Below, in pieces: positions 1-7,663 of a stretch of DNA of 64,000 nt. The translations under genes and the position numbers were made by a program. This stretch comes from Streptomyces sp. SirexAA-E (GTDB taxonomy: Bacteria > Actinomycetota > Actinomycetes > Streptomycetales > Streptomycetaceae): NCBI RefSeq assembly GCF_000177195.2, contig NC_015953.1, forward strand, positions 4,960,001 through 5,024,000, given 5' to 3'. Under the pieces are notes generated by a model. It saw nothing but the letters and a program-made list of their open reading frames with translations. It was not told where the DNA came from and did no database searches. Numbering within the stretch: the first letter of the stretch is position 1; each line of letters starts with the position of its first letter.

Positions 1-1
1 G

Positions 2-199
2 GGGTCCGCCGTCGCCGGGCTGTGGGACCGGCGGACCGGACTGGTCCAGGAGATATGGAGCTGCCGGGAGTTCGAACCGCGGCCGTTCGAGCCGGGCCTC
101 GTCACCGGGGCCCCGGCCGAACGGCGTACGGGCGCCCCGGGACCGACGGAGGGAGCCGGTGCCGGCCGGCTGGGCGTTCACCCGCTCGAACACGCCTGA
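2..199 (+). CDS. C-terminal end of a truncated unknown protein
   Basis: An open frame enters from the left edge and stops at TGA 197-199. It gives about 65 residues with strong G/C third positions. The end is rich in Ala, Gly and Pro and finishes LGVHPLEHA. There is no start codon in the window, so this is the 3' part of a gene that begins upstream. A perfect hairpin follows 20 bases later, as expected for the end of a transcription unit. I do not recognise the family. Confidence 0.55.
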   Translation, partial: GSAVAGLWDRRTGLVQEIWSCREFEPRPFEPGLVTGAPAERRTGAPGPTEGAGAGRLGVHPLEHA

Positions 200-218
200 C
201 GGCACCCGACCCCGAAGC

Positions 219-254
219 CACCGCCCCGTACCGGACCGCCGGTACGGGGCGGTG
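219..254 (+). terminator. Intrinsic terminator after the partial gene
   Basis: A perfect 16-bp inverted repeat (219-234 with 239-254) around a 4-base loop lies just past the TGA at 197-199. There is no T-run, which is usual for high-GC actinomycete terminators. It separates the partial gene from the promoter at 279-307. Confidence 0.75.
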
Positions 255-278
255 CCGTGTCCGGAGGGCCACAGGGCG

Positions 279-314
279 TTGTCATGTTTGCATTGTTCTA
301 CTAACATGCGAACA
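279..314 (+). promoter_or_regulatory. Promoter with overlapping GntR/YtrA-type operator
   Basis: TTGTCA at 279-284 and TAACAT at 302-307 are separated by exactly 17 bases, a good housekeeping-type promoter. Inside it is an inverted repeat, TGTTTGCAT (285-293) and ATGCGAACA (306-314), 8 of 9 positions matching, spaced by 12. The repeat covers the spacer and the -10 element, so a bound protein would block transcription. The second gene of the operon encodes a GntR regulator, making autorepression the natural reading (inference). Confidence 0.6.
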
Positions 315-326
315 ACGGAGGTGCTC

Positions 327-1298
327 ATGAACCCTAAGAAGCTCGGGCGCGCGGTCCTCGTCGCCCTGCCGTTCCTTGTCGTCCTGATCCTCGCCCTCGT
401 CCTCGCCGGCACGCTCTCGGACCGGCTGCCCGGCCGGTTGGCCACGCACTTCTCGGCCACCGGTGAGGCCAACGGGTACACGGGCCGCACGACGTTCCTC
501 GTCCTCACCGCCCTGGTTCCGGCGCTGCTCGGCGCCTGCTGGACCTACATGGCCGTCAGGGGCCGGTTCCACGGCCGCGCGTACGACGGGTTCACCGCGG
601 CCGGGTACGCGACCGCCGCGTTCTTCGGCTACCTGACGACGGTCACGCTGTTCGCCAACGTGGACACGGCCGACGGTGCGCCGGGGGCGACGTTCACGAT
701 GTGGCACCTCGTGGGCGCCTTCGGTTCGGCCGCCGTCGCGGCAGCCCTCGGCTACTTCCTCGCGAGGCTGCTGCCGGCCCTGCCGGACGACCCGGAGGCC
801 GCTGCCGCCCGGGAGGGTGCCCGCATCCCACTGGCCGACGGAGAGGTCGCCGGCTGGGTGCGGAGCATGGCGTCCTGGTGGCTGCCGGGGACCGCTCTGG
901 CGATGGTGCTCGCCGGTGTCGTCCTGACGTTCGCCCTGCGGCCGGTCACCGGCCTGCCCCTGATGGTCATCGGCCTGGTCCTCCTGCCCTACAGCCGGCC
1001 GAACGTCACCGTGGACCGCCGCGGTCTCATCGTCTCCGGACTCCTGCCCTGGCCGCGCGTCCACGTACCGCTGGAGCGCATCGACACCGCCACGAGCCGG
1101 AACGTCAAGGCCGTGGCGGAGTACGGCGGGTGGGGCTACCGCGTCCGCGCGACCCGCTCGGGCGTGATCACTCGGTCCGGGGAGGCGATCGTGGCCCGGC
1201 TGGAGAACGGGCGCGACTTCGCCGTGACGGTCGACGACTCGGCGACCGGGGCCGCCTTGCTCAACACCCTGGTCGACCGTCGGCGAGGGAGGAGCTGA
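327..1298 (+). CDS. DUF1648 multi-pass membrane protein
   Basis: The protein has 323 residues from ATG 327. That start is chosen because CGGAGG ends six bases before it and the promoter at 279-307 lies directly upstream; the frame extends further 5' only as non-coding sequence. The N-terminal helix (about residues 8-28) is followed by a DUF1648 signature (LATHFSATGEANGY), then further hydrophobic segments near residues 60-80, 92-112, 122-145 and two around 185-225. The C-terminal 90 residues look like a cytosolic PH-like domain. DUF1648 proteins often sit next to YtrA-type GntR repressors, as here (3 bp gap to the next gene). The biochemical role is unknown; an envelope-stress or transport accessory role is possible. 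Confidence 0.75.
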   Translation: MNPKKLGRAVLVALPFLVVLILALVLAGTLSDRLPGRLATHFSATGEANGYTGRTTFLVLTALVPALLGACWTYMAVRGRFHGRAYDGFTAAGYATAAFFGYLTTVTLFANVDTADGAPGATFTMWHLVGAFGSAAVAAALGYFLARLLPALPDDPEAAAAREGARIPLADGEVAGWVRSMASWWLPGTALAMVLAGVVLTFALRPVTGLPLMVIGLVLLPYSRPNVTVDRRGLIVSGLLPWPRVHVPLERIDTATSRNVKAVAEYGGWGYRVRATRSGVITRSGEAIVARLENGRDFAVTVDDSATGAALLNTLVDRRRGRS

Positions 1299-1300
1299 CG

Positions 1301-1657
1301 GTGCTGTTCCGGGTCGACCCCTCCTCCTCGGTGCCGCTGGGCGACCAGATCGCCGCATGCGTCCGCCGTGCCGTCTCGGACGGATCGGTGGCTCCGGGTG
1401 AGCGGCTTCCGGCGGCGCGCGCGCTCGCCGACTCCCTGGGCGTCAACGTCCACACCGCCCTGCGCGGCTATCAGCGGCTGCGCGAGGAAGGCCTGATCGA
1501 GCTGCGCCGGGGCCGGGGCGCGGTGGTCACCGCCGGCGCCTCCCCGCACCGCGCCCGGCTGCTGGAGGGGGTGCGCGCCGTGGTGGCGGAGGCCCGGGAG
1601 CTGGGACTGGCGGAGGGTGATCTGCTGGATCTGGTCCGCGCGGAGCTGAACGCCTGA
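1301..1657 (+). CDS. GntR-family (YtrA subfamily) transcriptional regulator
   Basis: This 118-residue protein starts at GTG 1301, two bases after the stop of the DUF1648 gene, with GGAGGAGC as ribosome site. Residues 1-75 are a winged helix of GntR type (FRVDPSSSVPLGDQIAACVRRAV, then ERLPAARALADSLGVNVHTALRGYQRLREEGLIELRRGRGAVV). There is only a short helical tail, which defines the YtrA subfamily and excludes the FadR, HutC and MocR types with large effector domains. YtrA members usually repress their own operon and respond to envelope-acting compounds. The inverted repeat at 285-314 is the likely target. Confidence 0.85.
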   Translation: MLFRVDPSSSVPLGDQIAACVRRAVSDGSVAPGERLPAARALADSLGVNVHTALRGYQRLREEGLIELRRGRGAVVTAGASPHRARLLEGVRAVVAEARELGLAEGDLLDLVRAELNA

Positions 1658-1673
1658 ACCCCGCACCCCGTGC

Positions 1674-1707
1674 CGCGGGGGCCGCCCCTCCCGGAGCGGC
1701 CCCCGCG
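1674..1707. terminator. Bidirectional terminator between gntR and snpA
   Basis: A perfect 12-bp stem (1674-1685 with 1696-1707) and 10-base loop sits between two convergent genes ending at 1657 and 1720. It can serve both. Confidence 0.7.
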
Positions 1708-1719
1708 CCATGAGCGGGA

Positions 1720-2385
1720 TCAGGAGCCGGCGCGTGCCAGGGCGGCCGCGATGCCGTTCTGCCAGAGGGAGTTCACCCGGGAGCGCTCGGTGGCGTCCGG
1801 GTAGGCGTTGGTGCAGGAGGGGCCGGGGCCACCGCCCGACATCAGCTCGCTGCACGGCCCGCTGTAGTGGTCCGGCAGGCCGAGCACGTGCCCGGTCTCG
1901 TGCGTGGTGACCCGGGTCGAGTCGTACTGCTGGTTCTGGGCGTAGTCGAGGAAGACGTACCCCCGGCCGTGCCCGTCGGTGCTGGCGTAGGAACCGCGCG
2001 CGTCGTTGCCCTCGTAGTAGACGAAGTCCGCGTTCGAGCCCTCCTGGAGCTTCACGTTGCCGACCGAGCTGTTCCAGATGGACGCGCTGCTCGCTATCTG
2101 GCTGCGGAAGCTGGGCGCCTGGGCGGCGCTGTAGACCACGGTGACCGCCTGGGCGCCGGGCACGGCGGCGCGCTTCTCGGCGACCGACTTCATGACGGCC
2201 TCGAAGAACGCCTGGTTCGCGGCGGCGTTCTCGCTCGAACCGGCGTACGCAGCGTAGCCGTTCGTGGTGGAGGTGGAGGGCGCGGAGTGGGCCGGGGCGG
2301 TGGCGGCCGCGGGGGAGGCGCCGAGCGCCACGGCGAGGCCGAGACCGGCGACGGCCGACATGAGGACGGTCCTGGGGTGTCTCAT
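1720..2385 (-). CDS. snpA: Snapalysin, secreted small zinc metalloprotease (M7)
   Basis: The 221-residue product has a signal peptide (MRHPRTVLMSAVAGLGLAVA, cleavage near ASPAAATA, residues 24-30), a propeptide and a catalytic domain. The zinc site HETGHVLGLPD (His162, Glu163, His166, Asp172) is the short M7 form, where Asp replaces the usual third His. PDHYSGPCSELMSGG follows, with the Met-turn. Two cysteines (178 and 191) can form the conserved disulfide. Snapalysins are milk-clotting exoenzymes of Streptomyces. The gene is divergent from a LysR activator at 2636, the arrangement known for snpA/snpR, with a shared operator at 2492-2518. Confidence 0.93.
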   Translation of the reverse strand: MRHPRTVLMSAVAGLGLAVALGASPAAATAPAHSAPSTSTTNGYAAYAGSSENAAANQAFFEAVMKSVAEKRAAVPGAQAVTVVYSAAQAPSFRSQIASSASIWNSSVGNVKLQEGSNADFVYYEGNDARGSYASTDGHGRGYVFLDYAQNQQYDSTRVTTHETGHVLGLPDHYSGPCSELMSGGGPGPSCTNAYPDATERSRVNSLWQNGIAAALARAGS

Positions 2386-2491
2386 GGGGGGGTTCTCCTA
2401 CCTGTCCGATGAACCCCGTCCGAGGACGGGGAACGGGTGGGGGGTACGGAGAGAGTGTCGGGCCGCCCGGGGCGGTCGCGGATGATGTCAA

Positions 2492-2518
2492 CCGGCGATA
2501 GCGCCGCCCTATCACCGG
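2492..2518. promoter_or_regulatory. Putative LysR operator between snpA and its regulator
   Basis: CCGGCGATAG (2492-2501) and CTATCACCGG (2509-2518) form an inverted repeat with one mismatch and a 7-base spacer. The inner GATAG...CTATC has the T-N11-A form typical of LysR boxes. It lies in the 250-bp gap between the divergent snpA and lysR genes, about 107 bp before the snpA start. Confidence 0.55.
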
Positions 2519-2635
2519 CACAGGAACGACACAGCACCCGCACATGGACATCGCCCCAACAGCCCCTGAATCGGCCTGTTTAGCGGCATTGGATCCCCTG
2601 GTGCTTCCCGTGTGCACGGTCATACGCTCATCGCC

Positions 2636-3589
2636 ATGGAGTTCGAGGTGAGACACCTCAGGGCGCTCTGCGCCATCGCCGACACGGGCAGCCTGCACCA
2701 GGCGGCACGGCGGCTGGGCGTCAGCCAGCCCGCGCTGACTACCCAGCTCCAGCGGATCGAGAAGTCCCTGGGCGCGTCCCTCTTCAGCCGCGAGCGCACC
2801 GGCTGCCGGCCGACCCTGCTCGGCCGCTCCGTCCTGAGCCGGGCCCGCCCACTGGTCGACGGCATGGCGGCCCTGGTCGACGCCGCACTCGCCGAGGCCG
2901 AGGCGGCCCGCGAGGGCGGCCCCCGGCTGCGCATCGGGTCCACCGCGAGCCGGGTCATCGGCGGCTGGCTGCGCCGGCTGCGGATACGGCTGCCCGGTAC
3001 CGACATCTCGCTCCGGGTCGACGTCTCGGCCCGGGAGCTGCTGCGCGCGGTGGCGGCGGGCCGGCTCGACGTCGCGTTCGTGCACGAGGTGGAGGGTTTC
3101 CCGCTGACCGTCCCGGAGGGCCTGGGGCAGCGCGTACTCCTGGAGCGGGAACCGCAGTTCATCTCCCTGTCGCGCGATCACCCGGCGGCGGCCCGCCCGG
3201 TCGTGGACCTGGACGACCTGGCGGGCGACCGCTGGATGGTCGATCCCTCGGTCGACGGCGAGTGGGACGGGGTGCGCCGGGTACTGGGCGCGGCGGGTCT
3301 GGACCCGCCCGTGCTGCACGGCGACTACCTCACGGCGGCGTCCCTCGTCGTCCTCGGCGAGGCGGTCGCCCCCTGCCAGCCCACCTCGGGGCCGCGCGAG
3401 GACATGGCGATCCGCCCGCTGCGCGGCGACCCGCTGGCGGTACGGCTGCTGCTGGTCTCACGCCCGGGGACCGACACGGACACGGTGTACGCGGAGCTGG
3501 AGGCGGCCTACCGCGAGGCGGCGCGACGCGCCGCCGCGTACCACCAGTGGCTGCTGCGCCACCGCAGTCCGCTGGTCGCCGTGGACTGA
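2636..3589 (+). CDS. LysR-family regulator, probable snapalysin activator
   Basis: The 317-residue protein begins MEFEVRHLRALCAIADTGS, the canonical LysR start. An upstream in-frame GTG at 2612 would only add eight residues. Residues 4-63 form the winged helix (LHQAARRLGVSQPALTTQLQRIEKSLGASLFSRE). Residues 95-300 are a substrate-binding fold (LRIGSTASRVIGGWLRRL, RAVAAGRLDVAFVHEVEG). The divergent neighbour encodes snapalysin, and such LysR genes activate snpA in other streptomycetes. That the same pairing holds here is inference from position and the shared repeat at 2492-2518. Confidence 0.88.
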   Translation: MEFEVRHLRALCAIADTGSLHQAARRLGVSQPALTTQLQRIEKSLGASLFSRERTGCRPTLLGRSVLSRARPLVDGMAALVDAALAEAEAAREGGPRLRIGSTASRVIGGWLRRLRIRLPGTDISLRVDVSARELLRAVAAGRLDVAFVHEVEGFPLTVPEGLGQRVLLEREPQFISLSRDHPAAARPVVDLDDLAGDRWMVDPSVDGEWDGVRRVLGAAGLDPPVLHGDYLTAASLVVLGEAVAPCQPTSGPREDMAIRPLRGDPLAVRLLLVSRPGTDTDTVYAELEAAYREAARRAAAYHQWLLRHRSPLVAVD

Positions 3590-3662
3590 CGGCCGGGGTT
3601 CCCCGTTCTGCCGACAGCAGGGCGCCGTTTCCCGTACGGAGGACCGCGGGCAGGACCGTGCC

Positions 3663-4667
3663 ATGAGGATCCTGATGCTGGGCGGCACGGAGTTCGTCGG
3701 CCGCGCCGCCACCGAGACGGCGCTCGCACGCGGTTGGCAGGTCACCGTATTCCACCGCGGCCACCACGCCCCGCCCCCCGGCGTACGGGCGCTGACCGGC
3801 GACCGTACGCGGGGCCCGGCGGGGCTCACCGCCCTGGAGAGCGGTACGTGGGACCTGGTGGTCGACACCTGGAGCGGCGCCCCTCGGGCGGTGCGGGACG
3901 CGACCCGGCTGCTGTCGGGCCGGGCCGGGCACTTCGCGTACGTCTCCAGCCGCTCGGTGTACGCCTCGCCGAGCCCGCCCGGACGGGCGGAGGACGCCCC
4001 GCCGGTGGAGGGCGCGTCCCCCGACGCGGGCGGGGACGTCTCCTACGCCCTGGCCAAGCGGGGCGGTGAGCTCGCCGCGGTCGACGCGTTCGGCGACCGG
4101 GCCCTGCTGGTCCGTGCCGGTCTGATCCTCGGCCCCGGGGAGAACGTCGGCCGGCTGCCGTGGTGGCTGGGGCGGACGGCCCGTGGCGGCCCGGTGATCG
4201 CACCGGGACCGCCCGGGGCCGGCATCCGGTACGTCGACGCACGGGACCTGGCGAGCTGGATGCTGGACGCGGCGGCGCGAGGCCTCGGCGGCGCGTACGA
4301 CGTGGTCGGCGGGCCGGGGCACGCCACCATGGGCGAGCTGCTGGACGCCTGTGTCCGGGTGACCGGCTCCGGCGCCGAACTGCGCTGGACCGATCCCGAG
4401 GTGCTGCTCGCCGCCGGGGTGGAACCGTGGACCGACCTGCCCGTATGGCTGCCCGCCGGTGAGCTGTACGACGCCGTCCACCAGGCCGACGTCACCAAGG
4501 CGTACGCGGCCGGCCTGCGCTGCCGGCCCGTCGGCGAGACCGTCGCCGACACCTGGTCCTGGCTGTGCGCACGGGGCGGCACTGCACCGCAGCGGCCCGA
4601 CCGCCCCGGGGTCGGCCTCGACGCGAGGACGGAGGCGAGGCTTCTCGCCGGTGAGGGGGCGCCGTAA
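3663..4667 (+). CDS. NAD-dependent epimerase/dehydratase-like SDR protein
   Basis: This is an extended short-chain dehydrogenase of 334 residues. The N-terminal nucleotide motif MLGGTEFVGR is a variant of GGxGFxG. YVSSRSVYASP follows near residues 97-107, and the catalytic Tyr/Lys pair is probably YALAKRG (YxxxK, near residue 128). The C-terminal part (PGHATMGELLDACVRVTGSGAEL) is the substrate-binding region seen in isoflavone-reductase or UDP-sugar-like epimerases. It is followed after 9 bp by a DUF952 gene, so the two may be co-transcribed. The substrate cannot be told. Confidence 0.75.
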   Translation: MRILMLGGTEFVGRAATETALARGWQVTVFHRGHHAPPPGVRALTGDRTRGPAGLTALESGTWDLVVDTWSGAPRAVRDATRLLSGRAGHFAYVSSRSVYASPSPPGRAEDAPPVEGASPDAGGDVSYALAKRGGELAAVDAFGDRALLVRAGLILGPGENVGRLPWWLGRTARGGPVIAPGPPGAGIRYVDARDLASWMLDAAARGLGGAYDVVGGPGHATMGELLDACVRVTGSGAELRWTDPEVLLAAGVEPWTDLPVWLPAGELYDAVHQADVTKAYAAGLRCRPVGETVADTWSWLCARGGTAPQRPDRPGVGLDARTEARLLAGEGAP

Positions 4668-4676
4668 CGTGGCCGG

Positions 4677-5033
4677 ATGACGCACGAGTTGCTGCACCTG
4701 ACGGAAGCGCCCCTCTGGGAGGCCGCCCGCGCGGCCGGGGCCTACGAGATGTCCACCCGGGGCCGCACCCTCCGGGAAGAGGGATTCGTCCACTGCTCAC
4801 TGCCCCACCAGCTCCCCGGCGTGGCACGGGCGCTGTACGGTCCCGGCGCCCAGGGCCTGGTGGTGCTGGTCATCGACGCGGACCGGCTGTCCGCACCCGT
4901 GCGGTTCGAGGCGATGGACCCCGGCGGCGAGGAGTTCCCGCACATCTACGGCCCGGTCCCGGTGGACGCCGTCGTGGAGGTCCGGCGCTGGCAGGACCCC
5001 GCGGGAGGGGACGGCCCCTCGGCCGACGGGTGA
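4677..5033 (+). CDS. DUF952 family protein
   Basis: The product is a 118-residue cytosolic protein with the DUF952 pattern: LLHLTEAPLWEAARAAGAYEMSTRG, EEGFVHCSLPHQL, LVVLVIDADRLSAPVRFE and FPHIYGPVPVDAVVEV. DUF952 proteins fold like ADP-ribosyltransferase-related domains (GGCT/ART-like), but no activity is established. It lies 9 bp after the epimerase-like gene, probably in the same transcript, and is followed by a long hairpin. Confidence 0.8.
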   Translation: MTHELLHLTEAPLWEAARAAGAYEMSTRGRTLREEGFVHCSLPHQLPGVARALYGPGAQGLVVLVIDADRLSAPVRFEAMDPGGEEFPHIYGPVPVDAVVEVRRWQDPAGGDGPSADG

Positions 5034-5059
5034 GCCGGGCGTAGGGCGAGCGGCGCACA

Positions 5060-5098
5060 GGGAAGGGCCCGGACGCCTCAGGCGTCCGGGCCCTTCCC
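5060..5098. terminator. Strong bidirectional terminator
   Basis: A perfect 18-bp stem (5060-5077 with 5081-5098) and 3-base loop lies between the convergent DUF952 and sodN genes. Confidence 0.8.
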
Positions 5099-5141
5099 CG
5101 CGGTGGACCGGCGGTCCGGCCTCGGCCGGACAGGAGGCCGG

Positions 5142-5537
5142 TCAGGCCTTCTTGGTCTCCCAGAAGATCTTGTCGATCTGGGCGATCAGGTCCAGGGCCT
5201 TCTGGCCCGTGGCCGGGTCGTTCGAGCCCTTGGCCGCGGAGAGCGCCTTCAGGGTGTCGTTGACCAGCTGGTGCAGCTCCGGGTACTTCTCGAAGTGCGG
5301 GGGCTTGAAGTAGTCGCTCCAGAGCACCGAGACGTGGTGCTTCGCGAGCTCGGCGCGCTGCTCCTTGATCAGGATGGCGCGCGTGCGGTAGTCCGCGTCG
5401 TCGTTGGCCTGGTACTTCTCCTGGACGGCCTTGACGGACTCGGCCTCGATGCGGGCCTGGGCCGGGTCGTACACGCCGCAGGGCAGGTCGCAGTGCGCGC
5501 TGACCTTCACCTTGGGGGCAAACAGGCGGGAAAGCAT
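5142..5537 (-). CDS. sodN: Nickel superoxide dismutase
   Basis: The precursor has 131 residues. A 14-residue leader (MLSRLFAPKVKVSA) is cut to expose the nickel hook HCDLPCGVYDP; the mature N-terminal His1 with Cys2 and Cys6 binds nickel in the known hexameric four-helix enzyme. Mature length is 117 residues, as in characterised enzymes. The start at 5537 is preceded by AGGAAGGA. It is divergent from sodX, which encodes the protease that cuts the leader. In S. coelicolor the gene is on when nickel is present, partly through a small RNA from sodF that pairs with the sodN 5' end; I have not tested pairing here. Confidence 0.97.
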   Translation of the reverse strand: MLSRLFAPKVKVSAHCDLPCGVYDPAQARIEAESVKAVQEKYQANDDADYRTRAILIKEQRAELAKHHVSVLWSDYFKPPHFEKYPELHQLVNDTLKALSAAKGSNDPATGQKALDLIAQIDKIFWETKKA

Positions 5538-5717
5538 GGAGCTGTCCTTCCTCGTGATCGTCTTCTCAGGTGGGACATTACTCCGTGGGGGAGTCTTTTT
5601 TGCGCCTGCCCCCGTGGGCTTAGGCCAAAAGTCCAGGGTGAGGATGAGACCAGTGGCCGGATGTACGAAACGGTACGCACGGCGGTGTACTGGAGGACGG
5701 ACCGGGAGGTGCCACGG

Positions 5718-6155
5718 ATGCCGGAGCTGACGCAGGAGCCCGGAGGCGGACGGGCGGTGCGCAGACCGTTCCAGGTGGTGGAGGTGACGGGGCCCTCGAT
5801 GGTGCCCACCTTCTACCACGGGGACTGGCTGCTCGTGCAGTACGGGGCGCGGGTGCGCCCCGGCGACGTGGTGATTCTGCGCCACCCGTTCCAGCAGGAC
5901 CTGCTGGTGGTGAAGCGGGCGGCCGAGCGGCGCGGCAACGGGTGGTGGGTGCTGGGCGACAACGCCTACGCGGGCGGGGACAGCACGGACTACGGCGCCG
6001 TGCCCGAGGAACTGGTGCTGGCCCGGGTGCGCGCCCGCTACCGGCCGCTGAAGAACGATCAGCGCTCGCTGGCCGGAGTGCTCGGCTGGGCTGTGTCCGC
6101 GGTGCGTCCCGTCTCCGCTGACCGCTCCGTCTCCAGGCGCTTGCGGGCCCGGTAG
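5718..6155 (+). CDS. sodX: Ni-SOD maturation protease (S26-like)
   Basis: The 145-residue protein is related to the signal peptidase catalytic core. The nucleophile is Ser27 in TGPSMVPTF, and the general base is probably Lys66 in LLVVKRAAE. WWVLGDNAYAGGDSTDYG is the conserved C-terminal box. It removes the SodN leader so nickel can bind. There is no transmembrane anchor, consistent with a cytosolic substrate. The last 33 residues overlap, on the opposite strand, the 3' end of the CGNR gene. The divergent position to sodN supports the call. Confidence 0.93.
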   Translation: MPELTQEPGGGRAVRRPFQVVEVTGPSMVPTFYHGDWLLVQYGARVRPGDVVILRHPFQQDLLVVKRAAERRGNGWWVLGDNAYAGGDSTDYGAVPEELVLARVRARYRPLKNDQRSLAGVLGWAVSAVRPVSADRSVSRRLRAR

Positions 6156-6688
6156 GCCGCCACGTTGGCGCGGGTCGCACAGCGGTCCGAGCAGTAGCGC
6201 CGCGAGCGGTTGGTGGAGGTGTCGAGGTAGGCGTTGCGGCAGGGGGCCGCCTCGCACAGCCCAAGCCGGTCCACACCGTACGAGGTGAGGTGGAAGGCCA
6301 GGCCCATCGCCGCGATGGCGGCGAAACCGGCCGTGGCGTTCGACGGGTGGTCGGCCAGGTGCATGTGCCAGTCCGGCTTGCCGTCCGCGTCACGGGTGTC
6401 GTGGCCGGAGATCTGCGGGCTCACCGGGAATTCCAGCAGCAGGGAGTTCAGCAGGTCCACGGCGAGTGTCTCGGCGCCGCTGTCGGCCGCCTCGAAGACC
6501 GCGCGCAGCCGGGCCCGTACGGACCTGAAGCGCGTCACGTCCGCGTCGGTGGCGCGTCGGGCGGCCTGGGCGTTGGCACCGAAGAGCTCGCGCACGGACT
6601 CGACGGTGGTGAGCGAATCCTTGGCGCGGGCCGGCTCCTCGGTGTTCACCAGACGCACGGCGTAATCCGAGTAATGGGCCAGTTCCAC
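6059..6688 (-). CDS. CGNR zinc-finger transcriptional regulator
   Basis: This 209-residue protein has an N-terminal ABATE domain (SDYAVRLVNTEEPARAKDSLTTVESVRELF) of the stress-regulator type. The C-terminal CGNR zinc finger spans roughly residues 144-185: CEAAPCRNAYLDTSTNRSRRYCSDRCATRANVAAYRARKR, with four Cys ligands. These are DNA-binding regulators. Its 3' end overlaps the end of sodX by 97 bp tail to tail. It is divergent from a methyltransferase across an 89-bp gap containing an inverted repeat, so it may control that gene and itself (inference). Confidence 0.85.
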   Translation of the reverse strand: MELAHYSDYAVRLVNTEEPARAKDSLTTVESVRELFGANAQAARRATDADVTRFRSVRARLRAVFEAADSGAETLAVDLLNSLLLEFPVSPQISGHDTRDADGKPDWHMHLADHPSNATAGFAAIAAMGLAFHLTSYGVDRLGLCEAAPCRNAYLDTSTNRSRRYCSDRCATRANVAAYRARKRLETERSAETGRTADTAQPSTPASER

Positions 6689-6734
6689 TTGTAGTCCTTA
6701 CGGCATCGGTCTAGGGTCGCTGTTGTCGACCAGT

Positions 6735-6765
6735 GTAATGGTCGAGCATGCTTACTGGGCATTAC
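6735..6765. promoter_or_regulatory. Inverted repeat between CGNR regulator and methyltransferase
   Basis: GTAATG (6735-6740) and CATTAC (6760-6765) form an inverted repeat 19 bases apart. The flanks also match in part (CCA upstream, TGG downstream). It lies in the shared promoter region of two divergent genes and could be the operator of the CGNR regulator. Confidence 0.4.
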
Positions 6766-6777
6766 GTGGAGGTTGGG

Positions 6778-7539
6778 ATGGCGGAGGCTGCGCAGATTAC
6801 CGACTGGCACTCCTGGCAGGAGAGCTGGGACCGGCAGCAGGAGTGGTACATGCCGGACCGCGAGGAGCGGTTCCGGGTGATGCTGGACATGGTGGAGGCC
6901 GTCGTGGGGCCCGCACCGAGGGTCCTCGACCTGGCGTGCGGTACGGGAAGTATCACCGACCGCCTCTTCAAGCGGTTCCCGGACGCCACCAGCACCGGTG
7001 TCGACCTGGACCCCGCCCTGCTGGCCATCGCCCGCGGCACCTTCGAGGGCGACGACCGGGTCACCTTCGTGACCGCCGACCTCAAGGACCCGGCCTGGAC
7101 GGAACGCCTCCCGCACACCTCGTACGACGCGGTCCTGACCGCCACGGCCCTGCACTGGCTGCACAGCGAGCCGCTCGCGGAACTGTACGGGCAGGTCGGG
7201 CGACTGGTCCGTGACGGCGGGGTGTTCATGAACGCCGACCACATGATCGACACGGCGACCCCGCGAATCAACGCCGCCGAACGCGCGCACCGGCACGCCG
7301 CGATGGACCGCGCCCGGGCAGAGGGAGCCGTCGACTGGGCCGACTGGTGGGCCCTGGCCGCCGAGGACCCGGTCCTCGCGGCGCCGACCGCCGAGCGCTT
7401 CCGCATCTACGGCGAGCACGCGGACGGTGACATGCCCTCCCCGCAGTGGCACGCCGCCACCCTGCGCGCCGCCGGCTTCGCCGAGGCACGCGCGGTCTGG
7501 AGCTCGCCCTCCGACAGCCTGGTCCTCGCGGTCAAGTAG
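6778..7539 (+). CDS. SAM-dependent class I methyltransferase
   Basis: The protein has 253 residues from ATG 6778, chosen because GTGGAGG lies seven bases upstream; an in-frame ATG at 6748 lacks a ribosome site and falls in the operator. Motif I is VLDLACGTGSITDRL (about residues 49-63), the acidic residue after strand 2 is GVDLDP, and motif II/III is TADLKD followed by ATALHWLHS. The first 40 residues are Trp-rich (DWHSWQESWDRQQEWY). The substrate is unknown. It ends at a strong hairpin. Confidence 0.8.
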   Translation: MAEAAQITDWHSWQESWDRQQEWYMPDREERFRVMLDMVEAVVGPAPRVLDLACGTGSITDRLFKRFPDATSTGVDLDPALLAIARGTFEGDDRVTFVTADLKDPAWTERLPHTSYDAVLTATALHWLHSEPLAELYGQVGRLVRDGGVFMNADHMIDTATPRINAAERAHRHAAMDRARAEGAVDWADWWALAAEDPVLAAPTAERFRIYGEHADGDMPSPQWHAATLRAAGFAEARAVWSSPSDSLVLAVK

Positions 7540-7547
7540 CCGGCACC

Positions 7548-7579
7548 GAAAGGAGTCAGGGACGGCCCTGACTCCTTTC
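7548..7579 (+). terminator. Terminator of the methyltransferase gene
   Basis: A perfect 14-bp stem (7548-7561 with 7566-7579) and 4-base loop starts eight bases after the stop. Confidence 0.8.
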
Positions 7580-7663
7580 GTGTGCCCGCAACCTCCCGCC
7601 GGGCCCACCGCACTGGAAGGGTGAGACGGTCCGCGCCCGCGGGCCCGGAGAGGGGCGCCGACG

